A stretch of 64,000 bases of DNA, taken from DASXMT01 sp963803065 (GTDB lineage: Bacteria; Actinomycetota; Acidimicrobiia; Acidimicrobiales; RAAP-2). The DNA is taken from the NCBI GenBank assembly GCA_963803065.1, contig CAWDKW010000013.1, positions 62,001 through 126,000 of the forward strand, given 5' to 3'. This document shows positions 45,007 through 54,261 of the stretch, in pieces. The notes below the pieces were generated by a model. That model was given only the letters and a program-made list of their open reading frames with translations. It did no database searches and was not told the DNA's origin. Numbering within the stretch: the stretch's first letter is position 1; the number at the start of each line of letters is the position of its first letter. A program made the translations under genes and the position numbers.

Positions 45007-46050
45007 ATGAAGATCGACACCATGCTGTCCGTACCGTCGGGGCCGACCGGCCTCGACGGGGTGGGCGACCAGGCCCGCCGGCTGGAGGAGCTGGGCGTCG
45101 ACGGCGCCTTCACCTTCGAGGGCCCCCACGATGTGTTCACGCCGTTGGTCCTGGCGGCGACGGCCACCACGTCGCTCGAGCTGCTCACCAACGTGGCCAT
45201 CGCCTTTCCCCGTAACCCCGTCCAGCTGGCCCATCAGGCCTACGACCTCCAGTCCCTCTCGAAGGGGCGGTTCACGCTGGGCCTCGGCACCCAGGTCCGG
45301 GCCCAGATCGAGCGGCGCTACGGCAGCCACTTCGAGCGGCCCGTCGCCCGGATGCGCGAGCTGGTGGGTGCCCTCCGGGCCATCTTCGACGCCTGGGAGA
45401 CGGGCGAGCGGCTCGACGTCCGCGGGGAGTTCTACACCCACACCCTCATGCCCCCGACGTTCAACCCGGGTCCCAACCCGTTCGGGACACCGCCCATCTT
45501 CCTCGGCGGCCTCGGCCCCCAGATGGTCCGGCTGGCCGCCGAAGTCGCCGACGGCCTGTTGGTGATGCCCTTCAACAGCGAGCGGCACTTCCACCAGCGG
45601 ACCCTCCCGGCGGTGGCCGAGGGCCTGCACCGCGCCGGTCGGGACCGGAGCCAGCTCACGGTGATGGCCGAGGTCATCGTGGCCTGCGGGGGCGACGAGG
45701 CGGAGCTGGCCGCGGCGATGGCCGGCGCCCGCGGACTGCTGGCCTTCTACGCGTCGACGCCCTCGTACCGGCCGGTCCTCGAAGCGGAGGGGTGGGAGGA
45801 CATCCAGCCCGAGCTCAACGCCATGTCCAAGAGCGGGCGCTGGGCCGAGATGCCCGGCCTGCTCGACGACGCCATGGTGTCGACCTTGGCCGTCGTCGGC
45901 TCGCCGGCTGAGGTGGCCGCCCAGGTCCGGCGGCGGTACGGGAACCACGTGGAGCGGATCGGGTTCTACACGCCCTACGCCATCGTCCCCGAGACGATGG
46001 GCCACCTGGTTGCCGCCCTCCGGGCGGCACCGGCACCGGCACCGGGATGA
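45007..46050 (+). CDS. LLM-class F420-dependent oxidoreductase
   Basis: 347 residues from the ATG at 45007 (AAGGGAG upstream; a GTG at 44986 is an alternative). The luciferase-like TIM barrel is seen in DQARRLEELGVDGAFTFEGPHDVFTPLVLAA, NVAIAFPRNPVQLAHQAYDLQSLSKGRFTLGLGTQV and PIFLGGLGPQMVRLAAEVADGLLV; closest in pattern to the actinobacterial TIGR03617-type subfamily. It would use F420 or FMN to transfer hydride to an unknown substrate. Confidence 0.88.
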   Translation: MKIDTMLSVPSGPTGLDGVGDQARRLEELGVDGAFTFEGPHDVFTPLVLAATATTSLELLTNVAIAFPRNPVQLAHQAYDLQSLSKGRFTLGLGTQVRAQIERRYGSHFERPVARMRELVGALRAIFDAWETGERLDVRGEFYTHTLMPPTFNPGPNPFGTPPIFLGGLGPQMVRLAAEVADGLLVMPFNSERHFHQRTLPAVAEGLHRAGRDRSQLTVMAEVIVACGGDEAELAAAMAGARGLLAFYASTPSYRPVLEAEGWEDIQPELNAMSKSGRWAEMPGLLDDAMVSTLAVVGSPAEVAAQVRRRYGNHVERIGFYTPYAIVPETMGHLVAALRAAPAPAPG

Positions 46051-46081
46051 CATCGGCATAGGCGCCGCAGGACCTGGACAC

Positions 46082-46131
46082 TTCACCAACGGGTCACCAA
46101 GTCGCCACAGGGTTCTTACCGATGGTTCACC
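46082..46131 (+). promoter_or_regulatory. PHO-box-like TTCACC repeats upstream of the phosphoesterase
   Basis: TTCACC at 46082, GTCACC at 46093 and TTCACC at 46126 fall in 11-bp register (0, 11 and 44 bp), as do the direct-repeat units bound by PhoP in Streptomyces. They lie 130-180 bp before the phosphoesterase start. Confidence 0.5.
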
Positions 46132-46258
46132 GACGCATCAGCCTTGCGTAACTGAACGTCTACCTCTGATCGTTACCGTCCATGTGGGCTCATCGAGCCC
46201 ATGCCAATGGAGCGGGCAGCGCACAGACGCGACCTGCATGACGAAAGGTGCGGCATCT

Positions 46259-47323
46259 ATGAAGCTGAAGCGGACAGCGGTGGGCGCGGCTGCGCTCTGC
46301 GGAATCTCCTTCGTAGGTACGGGGGGCGTCAGTGCTGCGGCGTCCGGGACTCCCACGAAGGCCATTCCCCACTATCAGCACATCGTCGAGATCATGATGG
46401 AGAACACCAGCTACGCGACCATCATCGGGAATACCCTCGCCCCGCAGATCAACGTGTTGGCGAGCCAGTACGGCTTGGCCACCGACTACTTCGGGGTCAC
46501 CCATCCGAGCGAACCGAACTACGTGGCCAACATCGGCGGTGACTACTTCGGGATACAGGACGACAACGCGTTCTACTGCACCCCAGCCCTGGCCACCACC
46601 GACCCGAACTGCGGCGGGACCACCGTCAACCACACGGTCAGCGCGCCGAACCTCGGGGACCAACTCACTGCCGCGGGCATGACGTGGAAGGGATACTTCC
46701 AGAGCCTTCCTCCGACTCCGGCGCCCGGGACCCTGGTCACAACCGGCCCCACTGCCAACGGGCCCTATACGTTCAAGTACCCGACCAGCAGCAACGCCCT
46801 GTACGCCTCCAAGCACAATCCGTTCCTGAACTTCACCGGCACCCAGGGCGCGGTCGCCAACATGGTCCCCGACACCCAGCTCGCCACCGATCTGGCCGAC
46901 AACACGCTGCCCAACTTCAGCCTGGTCGTCCCGGACCAGTGCCACGACATGCACGGCACGGGTGGCTGCTCGGACACCAACTCGCTGATATCGGCCGGTG
47001 ACACCTACGTGGGGAACACCGTGTCTGCGATCACCTCGTCGAAGGAGTGGGCGCGAGGCCGGAACGCGATCGTCGTGACCTGGGACGAGGACGACTTCTC
47101 CGACCAGGGTCTCACCGGCACCGGCTGCTGCGGCGCCGACCCGGGAGGCGGACATGTGGTGACCATCGTGATCACGAACAAGGGCACGTACCCGGTCACC
47201 GATGGCACCGCGTACAACCACTACTCCCTCCTCCGTTCCTATGAGGCGGCCTTCGGCTTGGCACCGCTGGCCCACGCCGGCGATGCCGTTGTGCCCGAGA
47301 TGACACCGCTGTTCCATCCCTGA
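46259..47323 (+). CDS. Secreted acid phosphatase/phospholipase C-like phosphoesterase
   Basis: 354 residues with a signal peptide (MKLKRTAVGAAALCGISFVGTGGVSAAAS). An in-frame ATG at 46238 is an alternative. The phosphoesterase family pattern is seen: HIVEIMMENTSY (metal-binding Glu-Asn and Thr/Ser nucleophile area), THPSEPNYVANIGGDYFG, PNFSLVVPDQCHDMHGTGG, AIVVTWDEDDFSDQG and GGGHVVTIVI, then HYSLLRSYEAAFGL. It would release phosphate from organic phosphates outside the cell, fitting the nearby pst cluster and PHO-box-like repeats. Confidence 0.9.
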   Translation: MKLKRTAVGAAALCGISFVGTGGVSAAASGTPTKAIPHYQHIVEIMMENTSYATIIGNTLAPQINVLASQYGLATDYFGVTHPSEPNYVANIGGDYFGIQDDNAFYCTPALATTDPNCGGTTVNHTVSAPNLGDQLTAAGMTWKGYFQSLPPTPAPGTLVTTGPTANGPYTFKYPTSSNALYASKHNPFLNFTGTQGAVANMVPDTQLATDLADNTLPNFSLVVPDQCHDMHGTGGCSDTNSLISAGDTYVGNTVSAITSSKEWARGRNAIVVTWDEDDFSDQGLTGTGCCGADPGGGHVVTIVITNKGTYPVTDGTAYNHYSLLRSYEAAFGLAPLAHAGDAVVPEMTPLFHP

Positions 47324-47446
47324 GCACAGCCTGAGCACAGCCGGCGACAGCCGGTCTGTCCTCCCGCCGAGACCTGCTCATCGCCGACCCACCGTCGTCA
47401 CATCCCTGAGGCGACGCCGGTGTGGTCGGCGAGACAGGATGGGTGG

Positions 47447-48367
47447 ATGAGCGAGAGCATCTACGAGTACGACGAGTTCGGGTTGTTTGCCGACAACGCG
47501 GCCGAGGCCGGTCTGGACTGGTCCGGTCCCCCCACCGTGGTCCGTCGGTCGGTCGAGGTCGAGCCGGGGCGTCAGGTGAGCGCCCTGGTGTGGGGGGAGG
47601 CCCCGGCCGACCTGGTCCTGGTCCACGGCGGCGGGCAGAACGCCCACACCTGGGACACGGTGGCGCTGGCCATGCAGCGGCCGCTGGTGGCCATCGACCT
47701 GCCCGGGCACGGCCACTCCGACTGGCCCGGCGACAACCGGGCCCTCGACCCAGCGGCCATGGCCGAGGACATCGCCCAGGTCATGGCGGTGCTGGCCCCC
47801 GAGTCCCGTCTGTTGGTGGGCATGTCCCTGGGCGGCATCACCGCCCTCGCCGCCGCCGCCCGGCATCCCGAGCTGGTGCCCCGGCTGGCGCTGGTCGACG
47901 TGACCCCGGGCGTCAACGAGAAGAAGGGATCGGACATCGCCGCCTTCTTGGCCGGACCGGAGAGCTTCGCCTCCTTCGACGAGATCCTGGAACGGACCAT
48001 CGCCTTCAACCCGACCCGATCCGAGTCATCGCTGCGGCGGGGCGTCCTCCACAACGCGGTGCAGCGGGAGGACGGATCTTGGACGTGGCGCCATCAGCTG
48101 GGCCGCCCGTCGGGATCGGGCGGCCTGCACACCGACGCCGGCCTCGACTTCGGGGCGTTGTGGGAGGTCGTCTCGGCCTCGACCATGCCCCTCCTGCTCG
48201 TACGGGGAGGCCTCAGCCCGGTGGTGGACGACGACGACGTCGCCGAGCTTCTGCGGCGCCGCCCCGACGCCGAGGTCATCGTGGTGGACAACGCCGGCCA
48301 CAGCATCCAAGGGGACCGCCCGGTGGAGCTGGCCAGGATCCTCACGGAGTTCCTGGCCAGCCCTTGA
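47447..48367 (+). CDS. Alpha/beta hydrolase (Ser nucleophile)
   Basis: 306 residues from the ATG at 47447. LVLVHGGGQNAHTWD gives the oxyanion hole, LVGMSLGGITALAAA the nucleophile Ser, LLLVRGGLSPVVDDDD the acid area and VVDNAGHSIQGDRPVEL the His. The 3' end faces lon 35 bp away. Substrate unknown. Its first 17 bp region around the start is the same as that of the methyltransferase gene at 41538. Confidence 0.9.
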   Translation: MSESIYEYDEFGLFADNAAEAGLDWSGPPTVVRRSVEVEPGRQVSALVWGEAPADLVLVHGGGQNAHTWDTVALAMQRPLVAIDLPGHGHSDWPGDNRALDPAAMAEDIAQVMAVLAPESRLLVGMSLGGITALAAAARHPELVPRLALVDVTPGVNEKKGSDIAAFLAGPESFASFDEILERTIAFNPTRSESSLRRGVLHNAVQREDGSWTWRHQLGRPSGSGGLHTDAGLDFGALWEVVSASTMPLLLVRGGLSPVVDDDDVAELLRRRPDAEVIVVDNAGHSIQGDRPVELARILTEFLASP

Positions 48368-48390
48368 GCGGCTGGGCCGTTTGCCGGGTA

Positions 48391-48406
48391 CCTGAGTGAG
48401 CTCAGG
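48391..48406. terminator. Weak hairpin between hydrolase and lon
   Basis: CCTGAG-TGAG-CTCAGG, 6-bp stem with 4-nt loop, overlapping the lon stop in a 34-bp convergent gap. It may act on both transcripts. Confidence 0.4.
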
Positions 48407-50780
48407 CGGCCACCGGCTGGGCTCCGTCGTCCGAGGCGGGGCCGGCTTCGGCGGCCGGCTCGGCGTCGCCGGCCAGGGCGACGTCCAGCACCTCGTTGAT
48501 GTCGCTGGCCAGATGGAAGGTCATCTCGTCGCGGACGGACTCGGAGACGTCCTCCAGGTCCGGGCCGTTCCGGGCGGGCAGGACCACCGTGGTCAGTCCC
48601 GACCGGTGGGCGGCCAGCACCTTCTGGCGGACGCCACCGATGGGCAGGACCCGACCCTGCAGCGTGACCTCACCGGTCATGCCCACCACCGACCGGACCG
48701 GTCGGTCCCGCAACAGGCTGACCAACGCGGTCGTCATGGTGACGCCGGCGGAGGGACCGTCCTTGGGGATGGCCCCGGCCGGGACGTGCAGGTGGAACCG
48801 CTTGCCGGCGAAGCTCGCCGGGTCGATGCCCAGGGCCTCGGCGTGGGAGCGGACATAGGAGAGGGCGATCTCGGCCGACTCCTTCATCACGTCCCCGAGC
48901 TGACCGGTCAGGGTCAGGCCCTCGGGACCGTCCATCATCGACGCCTCGACGTAGAGGACGTCGCCACCGGCTCCGGTCACGGCCAGTCCGGTGGCCACAC
49001 CGGGGACCGCGGTCCGATCGGCCGTCTCGAAGAAGAAGCGCGGGCGCCCCAACCACTCCCTGACGTCGCCCGAATCGACGACGACCGGAGCGGTGGCCGT
49101 GTCCGAGGCCAGCTTGGTGGCCACCTTGCGGAGCAGCCGGCCGAGCTCGCGCTCCAGCGAGCGCACCCCGGCCTCCCGGGTGTAGTCGGCCACCACGGCG
49201 CGCAGCGCCCCGTCGGTGATGGTGACCTCGTCGGGCCGGAGCGCGGCGCGCTCCAGCTGGCGACCGACCAGATGGTGCCGGGCGATGGCCACCTTCTCCT
49301 CTTCGGTGTAGCCGTCCAACCGGATGACCTCCATCCGGTCGAGCAGCGGGGCGGGGATGGTGTCGATCATGTTGGCCGTGGCGATGAACAGCACCCGCGA
49401 CAGGTCCAGCTCCACTTCCAGGTAGTGGTCCCGGAAGGTGTGGTTCTGGGCCGGGTCGAGCACCTCGAGCAGCGCGGAGGACGGGTCGCCCCGGTAGTCG
49501 GCACCGAGCTTGTCCACCTCGTCGAGCACGATCACCGGGTTCATGGTCCCCGCCTCGCGCAGGGCCCGCACCAGGCGGCCGGGCTGAGCGCCCACGTAGG
49601 TGCGACGGTGGCCGCGGATCTCCGCTTCGTCGCGCACCCCGCCCAGGGCCACGCGGACGAAGGAGCGGTTGAGGGCGCGCGCCACCGACTCGCCCAGCGA
49701 GGTCTTGCCCACGCCCGGGGGACCGACCAGGGCCAGGATGGCCCCGTTCCCTCGGCCGCCCACGGGGGCCAGGCCCCGCTCCGCTTGCAGCTTGCGAACG
49801 GACAGGTGCTCCAGGATGCGCTCTTTCACGTCGCTCAGGCCGTCGTGGTCCTCGTCCAGGATCTGGGAGGCGGCGGCCACGTCCAGGCGGTCCTCGGAGA
49901 GCTTGCCCCAGGGGAGCTCCAGCACCGTGTCCAACCACGTGCGGATCCACCCCTGCTCGGGGCTCTGCTCATTGGTCCGCTCCAGCTTGGAGATCTCCCG
50001 CTCCACCGCCTTGCGCACGTCCTCGGGCAGGTCGCGGTCCTCGATGGCGGTGCGGTAGTCGTCGGGGGCATCCTCGTCCGACGGGTTGAGCTGACCGAGC
50101 TCCTTGCGGATGGACTCGAGCTGGCGCCGCAGCAGGAACTCCCGCTGGGTCTTCTCCATGCCCTCTTCCACGTCGGTCTTGATGCGCTCGCGCAGGGTCA
50201 GGTCGGCCAGCGTGTCCCGCGCCCAACCCAGGACCAGGCGGAGGCGCGCCTCCACGTCGACGGTCTCGAGGACCTGGACCTTCTGGGCCAGGTTCAGGTC
50301 TGGGGAGTAGCCGGCCACGTCGGCGATGCGGCCCGGCTCGGTGATCCCGGCCAGCTGCTCGGCGATCCGACCCGCGCCCCTGGAGTGCAGGATGTTCTCG
50401 AGCACGGCCCGGTACTCGCGGGCCAGCTCGGTCGCCTCGGGGGAGGCGGGTGGCTCCTTGATGGTGTCCACCTGGACCCAGAGGGCCTGCCCGGTGCCGG
50501 GCACGGCCGGCCCGATGGCGGCGCGATCGAGGCCGCGGACGACCACTGCCTGCATGCCGCCGGGCAGCTCGCCCGTCTCGACCACCTCGGCCAGCACCCC
50601 GACGTCGGAGTAGCGACCCTCGATGTGGGGGACGGTGATGAAGTGCCCGTCCGCCGACGCGGCGGCCTCGACGGCAGCCCTGGCCTCCTCGGACTCGAGG
50701 GCCATGGTGAACATCATCCCCGGGAGCACCACTCCCGAGGTCAAGGGTAACAGCGGCAAGTTCTGACTTAGCTCTGCCAT
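48402..50780 (-). CDS. lon: ATP-dependent protease Lon
   Basis: 792 residues from the ATG at 50780, chosen for GGAGG 5 nt upstream; the frame extends to 50825. N-terminal LON domain (LPLLPLTSGVVLPGMMFTMAL), a coiled region (EEGMEKTQREFLLRRQLESIRKELGQ), AAA+ Walker A GPPGVGKTSLGESVARAL and Walker B PVIVLDEVDKLG, and a protease domain with catalytic Ser in KDGPSAGVTMTTAL and Lys in GGVRQKVLAA. It degrades misfolded and regulatory proteins in the cytoplasm. Length is normal. Confidence 0.97.
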   Translation of the reverse strand: MAELSQNLPLLPLTSGVVLPGMMFTMALESEEARAAVEAAASADGHFITVPHIEGRYSDVGVLAEVVETGELPGGMQAVVVRGLDRAAIGPAVPGTGQALWVQVDTIKEPPASPEATELAREYRAVLENILHSRGAGRIAEQLAGITEPGRIADVAGYSPDLNLAQKVQVLETVDVEARLRLVLGWARDTLADLTLRERIKTDVEEGMEKTQREFLLRRQLESIRKELGQLNPSDEDAPDDYRTAIEDRDLPEDVRKAVEREISKLERTNEQSPEQGWIRTWLDTVLELPWGKLSEDRLDVAAASQILDEDHDGLSDVKERILEHLSVRKLQAERGLAPVGGRGNGAILALVGPPGVGKTSLGESVARALNRSFVRVALGGVRDEAEIRGHRRTYVGAQPGRLVRALREAGTMNPVIVLDEVDKLGADYRGDPSSALLEVLDPAQNHTFRDHYLEVELDLSRVLFIATANMIDTIPAPLLDRMEVIRLDGYTEEEKVAIARHHLVGRQLERAALRPDEVTITDGALRAVVADYTREAGVRSLERELGRLLRKVATKLASDTATAPVVVDSGDVREWLGRPRFFFETADRTAVPGVATGLAVTGAGGDVLYVEASMMDGPEGLTLTGQLGDVMKESAEIALSYVRSHAEALGIDPASFAGKRFHLHVPAGAIPKDGPSAGVTMTTALVSLLRDRPVRSVVGMTGEVTLQGRVLPIGGVRQKVLAAHRSGLTTVVLPARNGPDLEDVSESVRDEMTFHLASDINEVLDVALAGDAEPAAEAGPASDDGAQPVAA

Positions 50781-50962
50781 GGGTCCTCCAATTGGTCCTG
50801 GCATAAATCGTTGCTTAGTCAACAACTTGACCGGTGTGGTATTCCTGGCGGACCCCTCGGAGGGGCCGGTATCGGCTTGAACTGGGCTGTTCTACCTGGC
50901 CGGCCGCGGTCTACCTGGCGGGCTCCGGCCTGCGGGTTTGGCTGATCCCGGCCTCTGGCTAG

Positions 50963-51850
50963 TCAGTGCCGCCCCTCGGAGAACCGCTGGGTACGGGACA
51001 CGATGATCCGGGAGGCCACCAACAGGAGGAGGACGATGACCAAGAGGATGAGGGCGGCGTCGAAGGCCAGGTCGTTGGCCTCCTTGTTGGGCAGCTGGAA
51101 GAAGGCGAAGACCGGGTAGGTGAGGTAGGGGAACTGGGCGTGCGTCAGCGAATGCGGGACGGTGGGTGAGAACCCCGCCGTGTAGATGAGGGGAGCGGTC
51201 TCCCCGCCGGCGATGGCCAGGGCCAGTAGGAGGCCGGTGACGATGCCGGGAGCGGCCGATTTGAGGACCACCTTGCGGAGGCCGTAGCCCATGGACATGC
51301 CCAGAGCCTGGGCCCCCTCACGATAAGTGGTGGGGACCTGGCGCACGGCAGTCTCAGTCGATTTGGCGATGTAGGGGATCACCATCATCGACAGGATGAG
51401 CACGGCGGGGAGGTAGGAGAACCCCCAGTGCAGTCCGAGCACGAGGGCGACATAGCCCACGTAGCCAAGCACGATCGATGGGAATCCGGACAGCACCTCG
51501 CTGGCCGTCCGCAGGGTTGCGCTACCTGTCTTGCCGCTGGGCCGGGGCCGGGCCAACTCACCGAGATGGATGCCGGCCATGACGCCGATGGACCCGGCCA
51601 CGACCAAGACGCCCAGCATGAGGAGGAGCGACCCGATGATCGGTCCCGACAGCCCGCCGCTGGTCTGGTGGAGGGGGGTGACGAGTACGCTCCACCGCCA
51701 GTGGGGGACGGCCCGAGACACGATCCCCACCACGATCCAGATGGCGGGCCCGAGGACCAGGACCAGGGCCACCAGGTTGGTCGCCCGGAAGAGGACCTCG
51801 TGGATGCGGCGCCTTCGCGTCCTCGGATAGGCGACGTTGGTCTCGCTCAT
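50963..51850 (-). CDS. pstA: Phosphate ABC transporter permease PstA
   Basis: 295 residues, six membrane helices. The EAA loop reads VPTTYREGAQALGMSMGYGLRKVVLKSAAPGIVTG and GLLLALAIAGGETAPLIYTAGF is a PstA signature. Last gene of the pst set, 13 bp after pstC. With PstC it forms the membrane pore of the high-affinity phosphate importer. Confidence 0.95.
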   Translation of the reverse strand: MSETNVAYPRTRRRRIHEVLFRATNLVALVLVLGPAIWIVVGIVSRAVPHWRWSVLVTPLHQTSGGLSGPIIGSLLLMLGVLVVAGSIGVMAGIHLGELARPRPSGKTGSATLRTASEVLSGFPSIVLGYVGYVALVLGLHWGFSYLPAVLILSMMVIPYIAKSTETAVRQVPTTYREGAQALGMSMGYGLRKVVLKSAAPGIVTGLLLALAIAGGETAPLIYTAGFSPTVPHSLTHAQFPYLTYPVFAFFQLPNKEANDLAFDAALILLVIVLLLLVASRIIVSRTQRFSEGRH

Positions 51851-51863
51851 GAGGCTCCTCTGC

Positions 51864-52958
51864 TCACGCCCCGACCGGGGCCATCAGCCGTCCGGTCCGG
51901 TTGACGATCATCCTGGCCACCAGGTTCACGGCCACGGAGATCACCGCCAGGACCAGTCCGGCCTCGGCCAGGGTGGCCACGGCGAAGCCGGTGCCGTCGG
52001 TGCCGGCCGAGTCGAGCTGCCCCAGGATGAGGGCGGCGATGGTACTCATCGGGCTGTAGATGTTGGGGGCGATGTGGAGGATGGACCCGGTGATCAGGAA
52101 CACGGCGATGGTCTCGCCCAACGCCCGGCCGAGGCCGAGCACGGTGGCGCCGATGATCCCCGAGCGGACCCAGGGCAGCGTGACCCGGCGGGCCACCTCG
52201 GCATCGGTCATCCCCAGGGCCGAGGCTCCCTCCTTGGGCAGGGGGGGCACGCCCAAGAAGAGGTCCCGGGTGGTCGAGGCGATGATGGGCACGATCATCA
52301 GCGACAGCACGATCCCGGCGGTGAGGAGGCCCAGTCCATGACCGGTCGGGGCCCGGAAGTACCGGAGGATTGGGACGTCGGGCATGACGGCGGCAATGTG
52401 GGGGTAGACGTCTCGGGCCAGGATGGGGCCGAGGGTGAGGACGCCCCAGAGGCCGAGGAGCACGCTGGGCACGCCGGCCAGCAACTCGATGGCGAACCCC
52501 AGGGGACGCGAGACCCACTGGGGGAGGCGCTCGGTCAGGGCGAAGGCGGCCGCGACGGAGAGGGGGAGGGCGATGATCACGGCGATGGCCGAGGTCTGGA
52601 TCGTGCCCACGATCATCGGCCACAGCCCGTAGCTGACGCCGACGGGATGGGCCACGCCGTGGGTGTGGGTGATCGCCGCGTAGGTGCTTCCTGGGTTCCA
52701 CGACGTTCCGGTGAAGAACCCGGTGCCGTTGACGATGATGGCCGGCCACGCCTTGATGGCCAGGGTGGTGACGGCGAAGGCCAACGCGGCCAGGGGGATC
52801 AGTGACGCGATCCGTGCGCCCACCCGCCAGGCGTGCTCCTCACTGGCGCGGAGCGCGTCGACGATCCGCCGAGCCACTGGGGCTCGGCGGATCGTCTTGG
52901 CGCTGTGTGGTGTTGGTGCGGCTGACGGGAGCTGAGGGCTCCCCTCGTAGGCAGTCAC
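51864..52958 (-). CDS. pstC: Phosphate ABC transporter permease PstC
   Basis: 364 residues, GTG start 3 bp after the pstS stop. Six main helices with FEL-type segment FAIELLAGVPSVLLGLWGVLTLGP and the EAA loop VPPLPKEGASALGMTDAEVARRVTLPWVRSGIIGATVLGLGRALGETIAV. About 45 extra N-terminal cytoplasmic residues precede the first helix. Confidence 0.96.
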   Translation of the reverse strand: MTAYEGSPQLPSAAPTPHSAKTIRRAPVARRIVDALRASEEHAWRVGARIASLIPLAALAFAVTTLAIKAWPAIIVNGTGFFTGTSWNPGSTYAAITHTHGVAHPVGVSYGLWPMIVGTIQTSAIAVIIALPLSVAAAFALTERLPQWVSRPLGFAIELLAGVPSVLLGLWGVLTLGPILARDVYPHIAAVMPDVPILRYFRAPTGHGLGLLTAGIVLSLMIVPIIASTTRDLFLGVPPLPKEGASALGMTDAEVARRVTLPWVRSGIIGATVLGLGRALGETIAVFLITGSILHIAPNIYSPMSTIAALILGQLDSAGTDGTGFAVATLAEAGLVLAVISVAVNLVARMIVNRTGRLMAPVGA

Positions 52959-52961
52959 CGA

Positions 52962-54074
52962 CTATTGAATCTTGATGATCTGCTTCACCGACTGGGCGAC
53001 GACCTTGGCCGGCAAGGCCTGGAAGGCCACCTGGCTGAGGTAGGTCGCGTTGTTGCCGAACTTCGGATTGATGGACCACTCGAGGACCGACCGGATGGCC
53101 TTGGCCTTGTTCGAATCGGACTGGTGGGAGTTCACGATGGCGTACTCGTAGTTGACGATCGGGTAGCCCGTAGCCGCCGGCCCGTAGATCAGCGAGATGG
53201 TGCCGTTGGGAGGGGTCTTCTTCACGAAGCCGGCCGCCTCAGCCGCAATGGCCTCCTGGGTGGGCAACTCGTAGGAGCCCTTGGCGTTCTGGAGCTGCGC
53301 GTAGCCCAGCGCGGCCTGGAGGGCCTGTGTCTGGTAGCTGATCCCGATGTAGGCGATGCAGCCCACCGTGGCCTTGCAGCCCGAGACCATGCCCGAGTTG
53401 CCGTTCTCACCGAGAGCTCCGGGTGCGTTCGGCCACTGCACGGTGGTGCCGTAGCTGATCGATGCGCCCCAACCCGACGCGTCCGCCTTGGACAGGAACT
53501 GGGTGAACAAGAAGGTGTCCCCGCTGCCGTCCGAGCGGTGCAGCGTCACGATCGGCGTGGCCGGGAGAGTGACCCCGGAGTTCAGAGCGGTGATGGCCGG
53601 ATCGTTCCAGGTCGTGACCTTGCCCTGGTAGATCTGGGACAGCACCTTGCCGTTCAGCTTCAGGTGGGCCGTCACCCCGGGGATGTTGTAGGAGACCAGC
53701 TGAGCCGAGATGGCCAGCGGGATGTTCAACAAGGTCGGGCTGGCAGAGACCTGCGAGGGCGAGAGGTACGCATCCGACGAACCGATGTCGACCGTGCCGT
53801 TGGTGGCGTCGGTGATGCCGGTGCCCGAACCCGTGCCCGCCGTCGAGATGGTGACGTTCGGGTAGGTCTGGTTGTAGGCGGGGGCCCACAGGTTCCAGAG
53901 CGGGTAGAGCAGGGTGCTGCCCGTCTCGGAGAGGGACGCTGCCGGCGGCTTCTCGACCCCGTTGGCGGGGATCTTCACGGTCGCGGCCGAAGCGGTGACC
54001 GTGCCCATGAGGGCGATGGCTGTGGCCGCCACGACTGCTGGGACCACTCGTCTAGCTCGGAGCATCCGAGTCAC
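52962..54074 (-). CDS. pstS: Phosphate-binding protein PstS
   Basis: 370 residues from a GTG at 54074 with AAGGAGG 8 nt upstream; the ATG three codons later also works. Signal peptide VVPAVVAATAIALMGTVTASA. Phosphate-binding features include SETGSTLLYPLWNLWAPAY, STAGTGSGTGITDATNG, DIGSSDAYL and LHRSDGSGDTFLFTQFLS. No lipobox cysteine is seen near the cleavage site, so it may be released or held otherwise. Confidence 0.95.
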   Translation of the reverse strand: MTRMLRARRVVPAVVAATAIALMGTVTASAATVKIPANGVEKPPAASLSETGSTLLYPLWNLWAPAYNQTYPNVTISTAGTGSGTGITDATNGTVDIGSSDAYLSPSQVSASPTLLNIPLAISAQLVSYNIPGVTAHLKLNGKVLSQIYQGKVTTWNDPAITALNSGVTLPATPIVTLHRSDGSGDTFLFTQFLSKADASGWGASISYGTTVQWPNAPGALGENGNSGMVSGCKATVGCIAYIGISYQTQALQAALGYAQLQNAKGSYELPTQEAIAAEAAGFVKKTPPNGTISLIYGPAATGYPIVNYEYAIVNSHQSDSNKAKAIRSVLEWSINPKFGNNATYLSQVAFQALPAKVVAQSVKQIIKIQ

Positions 54075-54109
54075 TAGTTGTTCCTCCTTGTGTTTGTCGA
54101 TTGAATTGG

Positions 54110-54146
54110 TCTGTTGCGATCGGTGAGTCTGTTGCGACCGGTGGGT
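54110..54146. repeat. 18-bp direct repeat in the pstS leader
   Basis: TCTGTTGCGATCGGTGAG and TCTGTTGCGACCGGTGGG stand in tandem with 18-bp period, 30-70 bp upstream of pstS. Possibly regulatory; unlike PHO boxes in spacing. Confidence 0.6.
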
Positions 54147-54261
54147 GCCTGGTGCGATCGAACCCCGTGGATAGGTGACAGCTGCCATCGGTTTGTCGAG
54201 CAATGTGGGTGATGGGTGACGTCGACCGATCACCCACAGGCGTTGGGAGCGACCGGGCGGC

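Noticed and set aside
48396..50750. 784-residue open frame opposite lon
   Set aside because: Mirror of lon coding bias; no recognisable domain.
50780..50830. Heat-shock operator (HAIR/CIRCE type) before lon
   Set aside because: Only a short GTTG...CAAC pair is present; neither consensus is matched.
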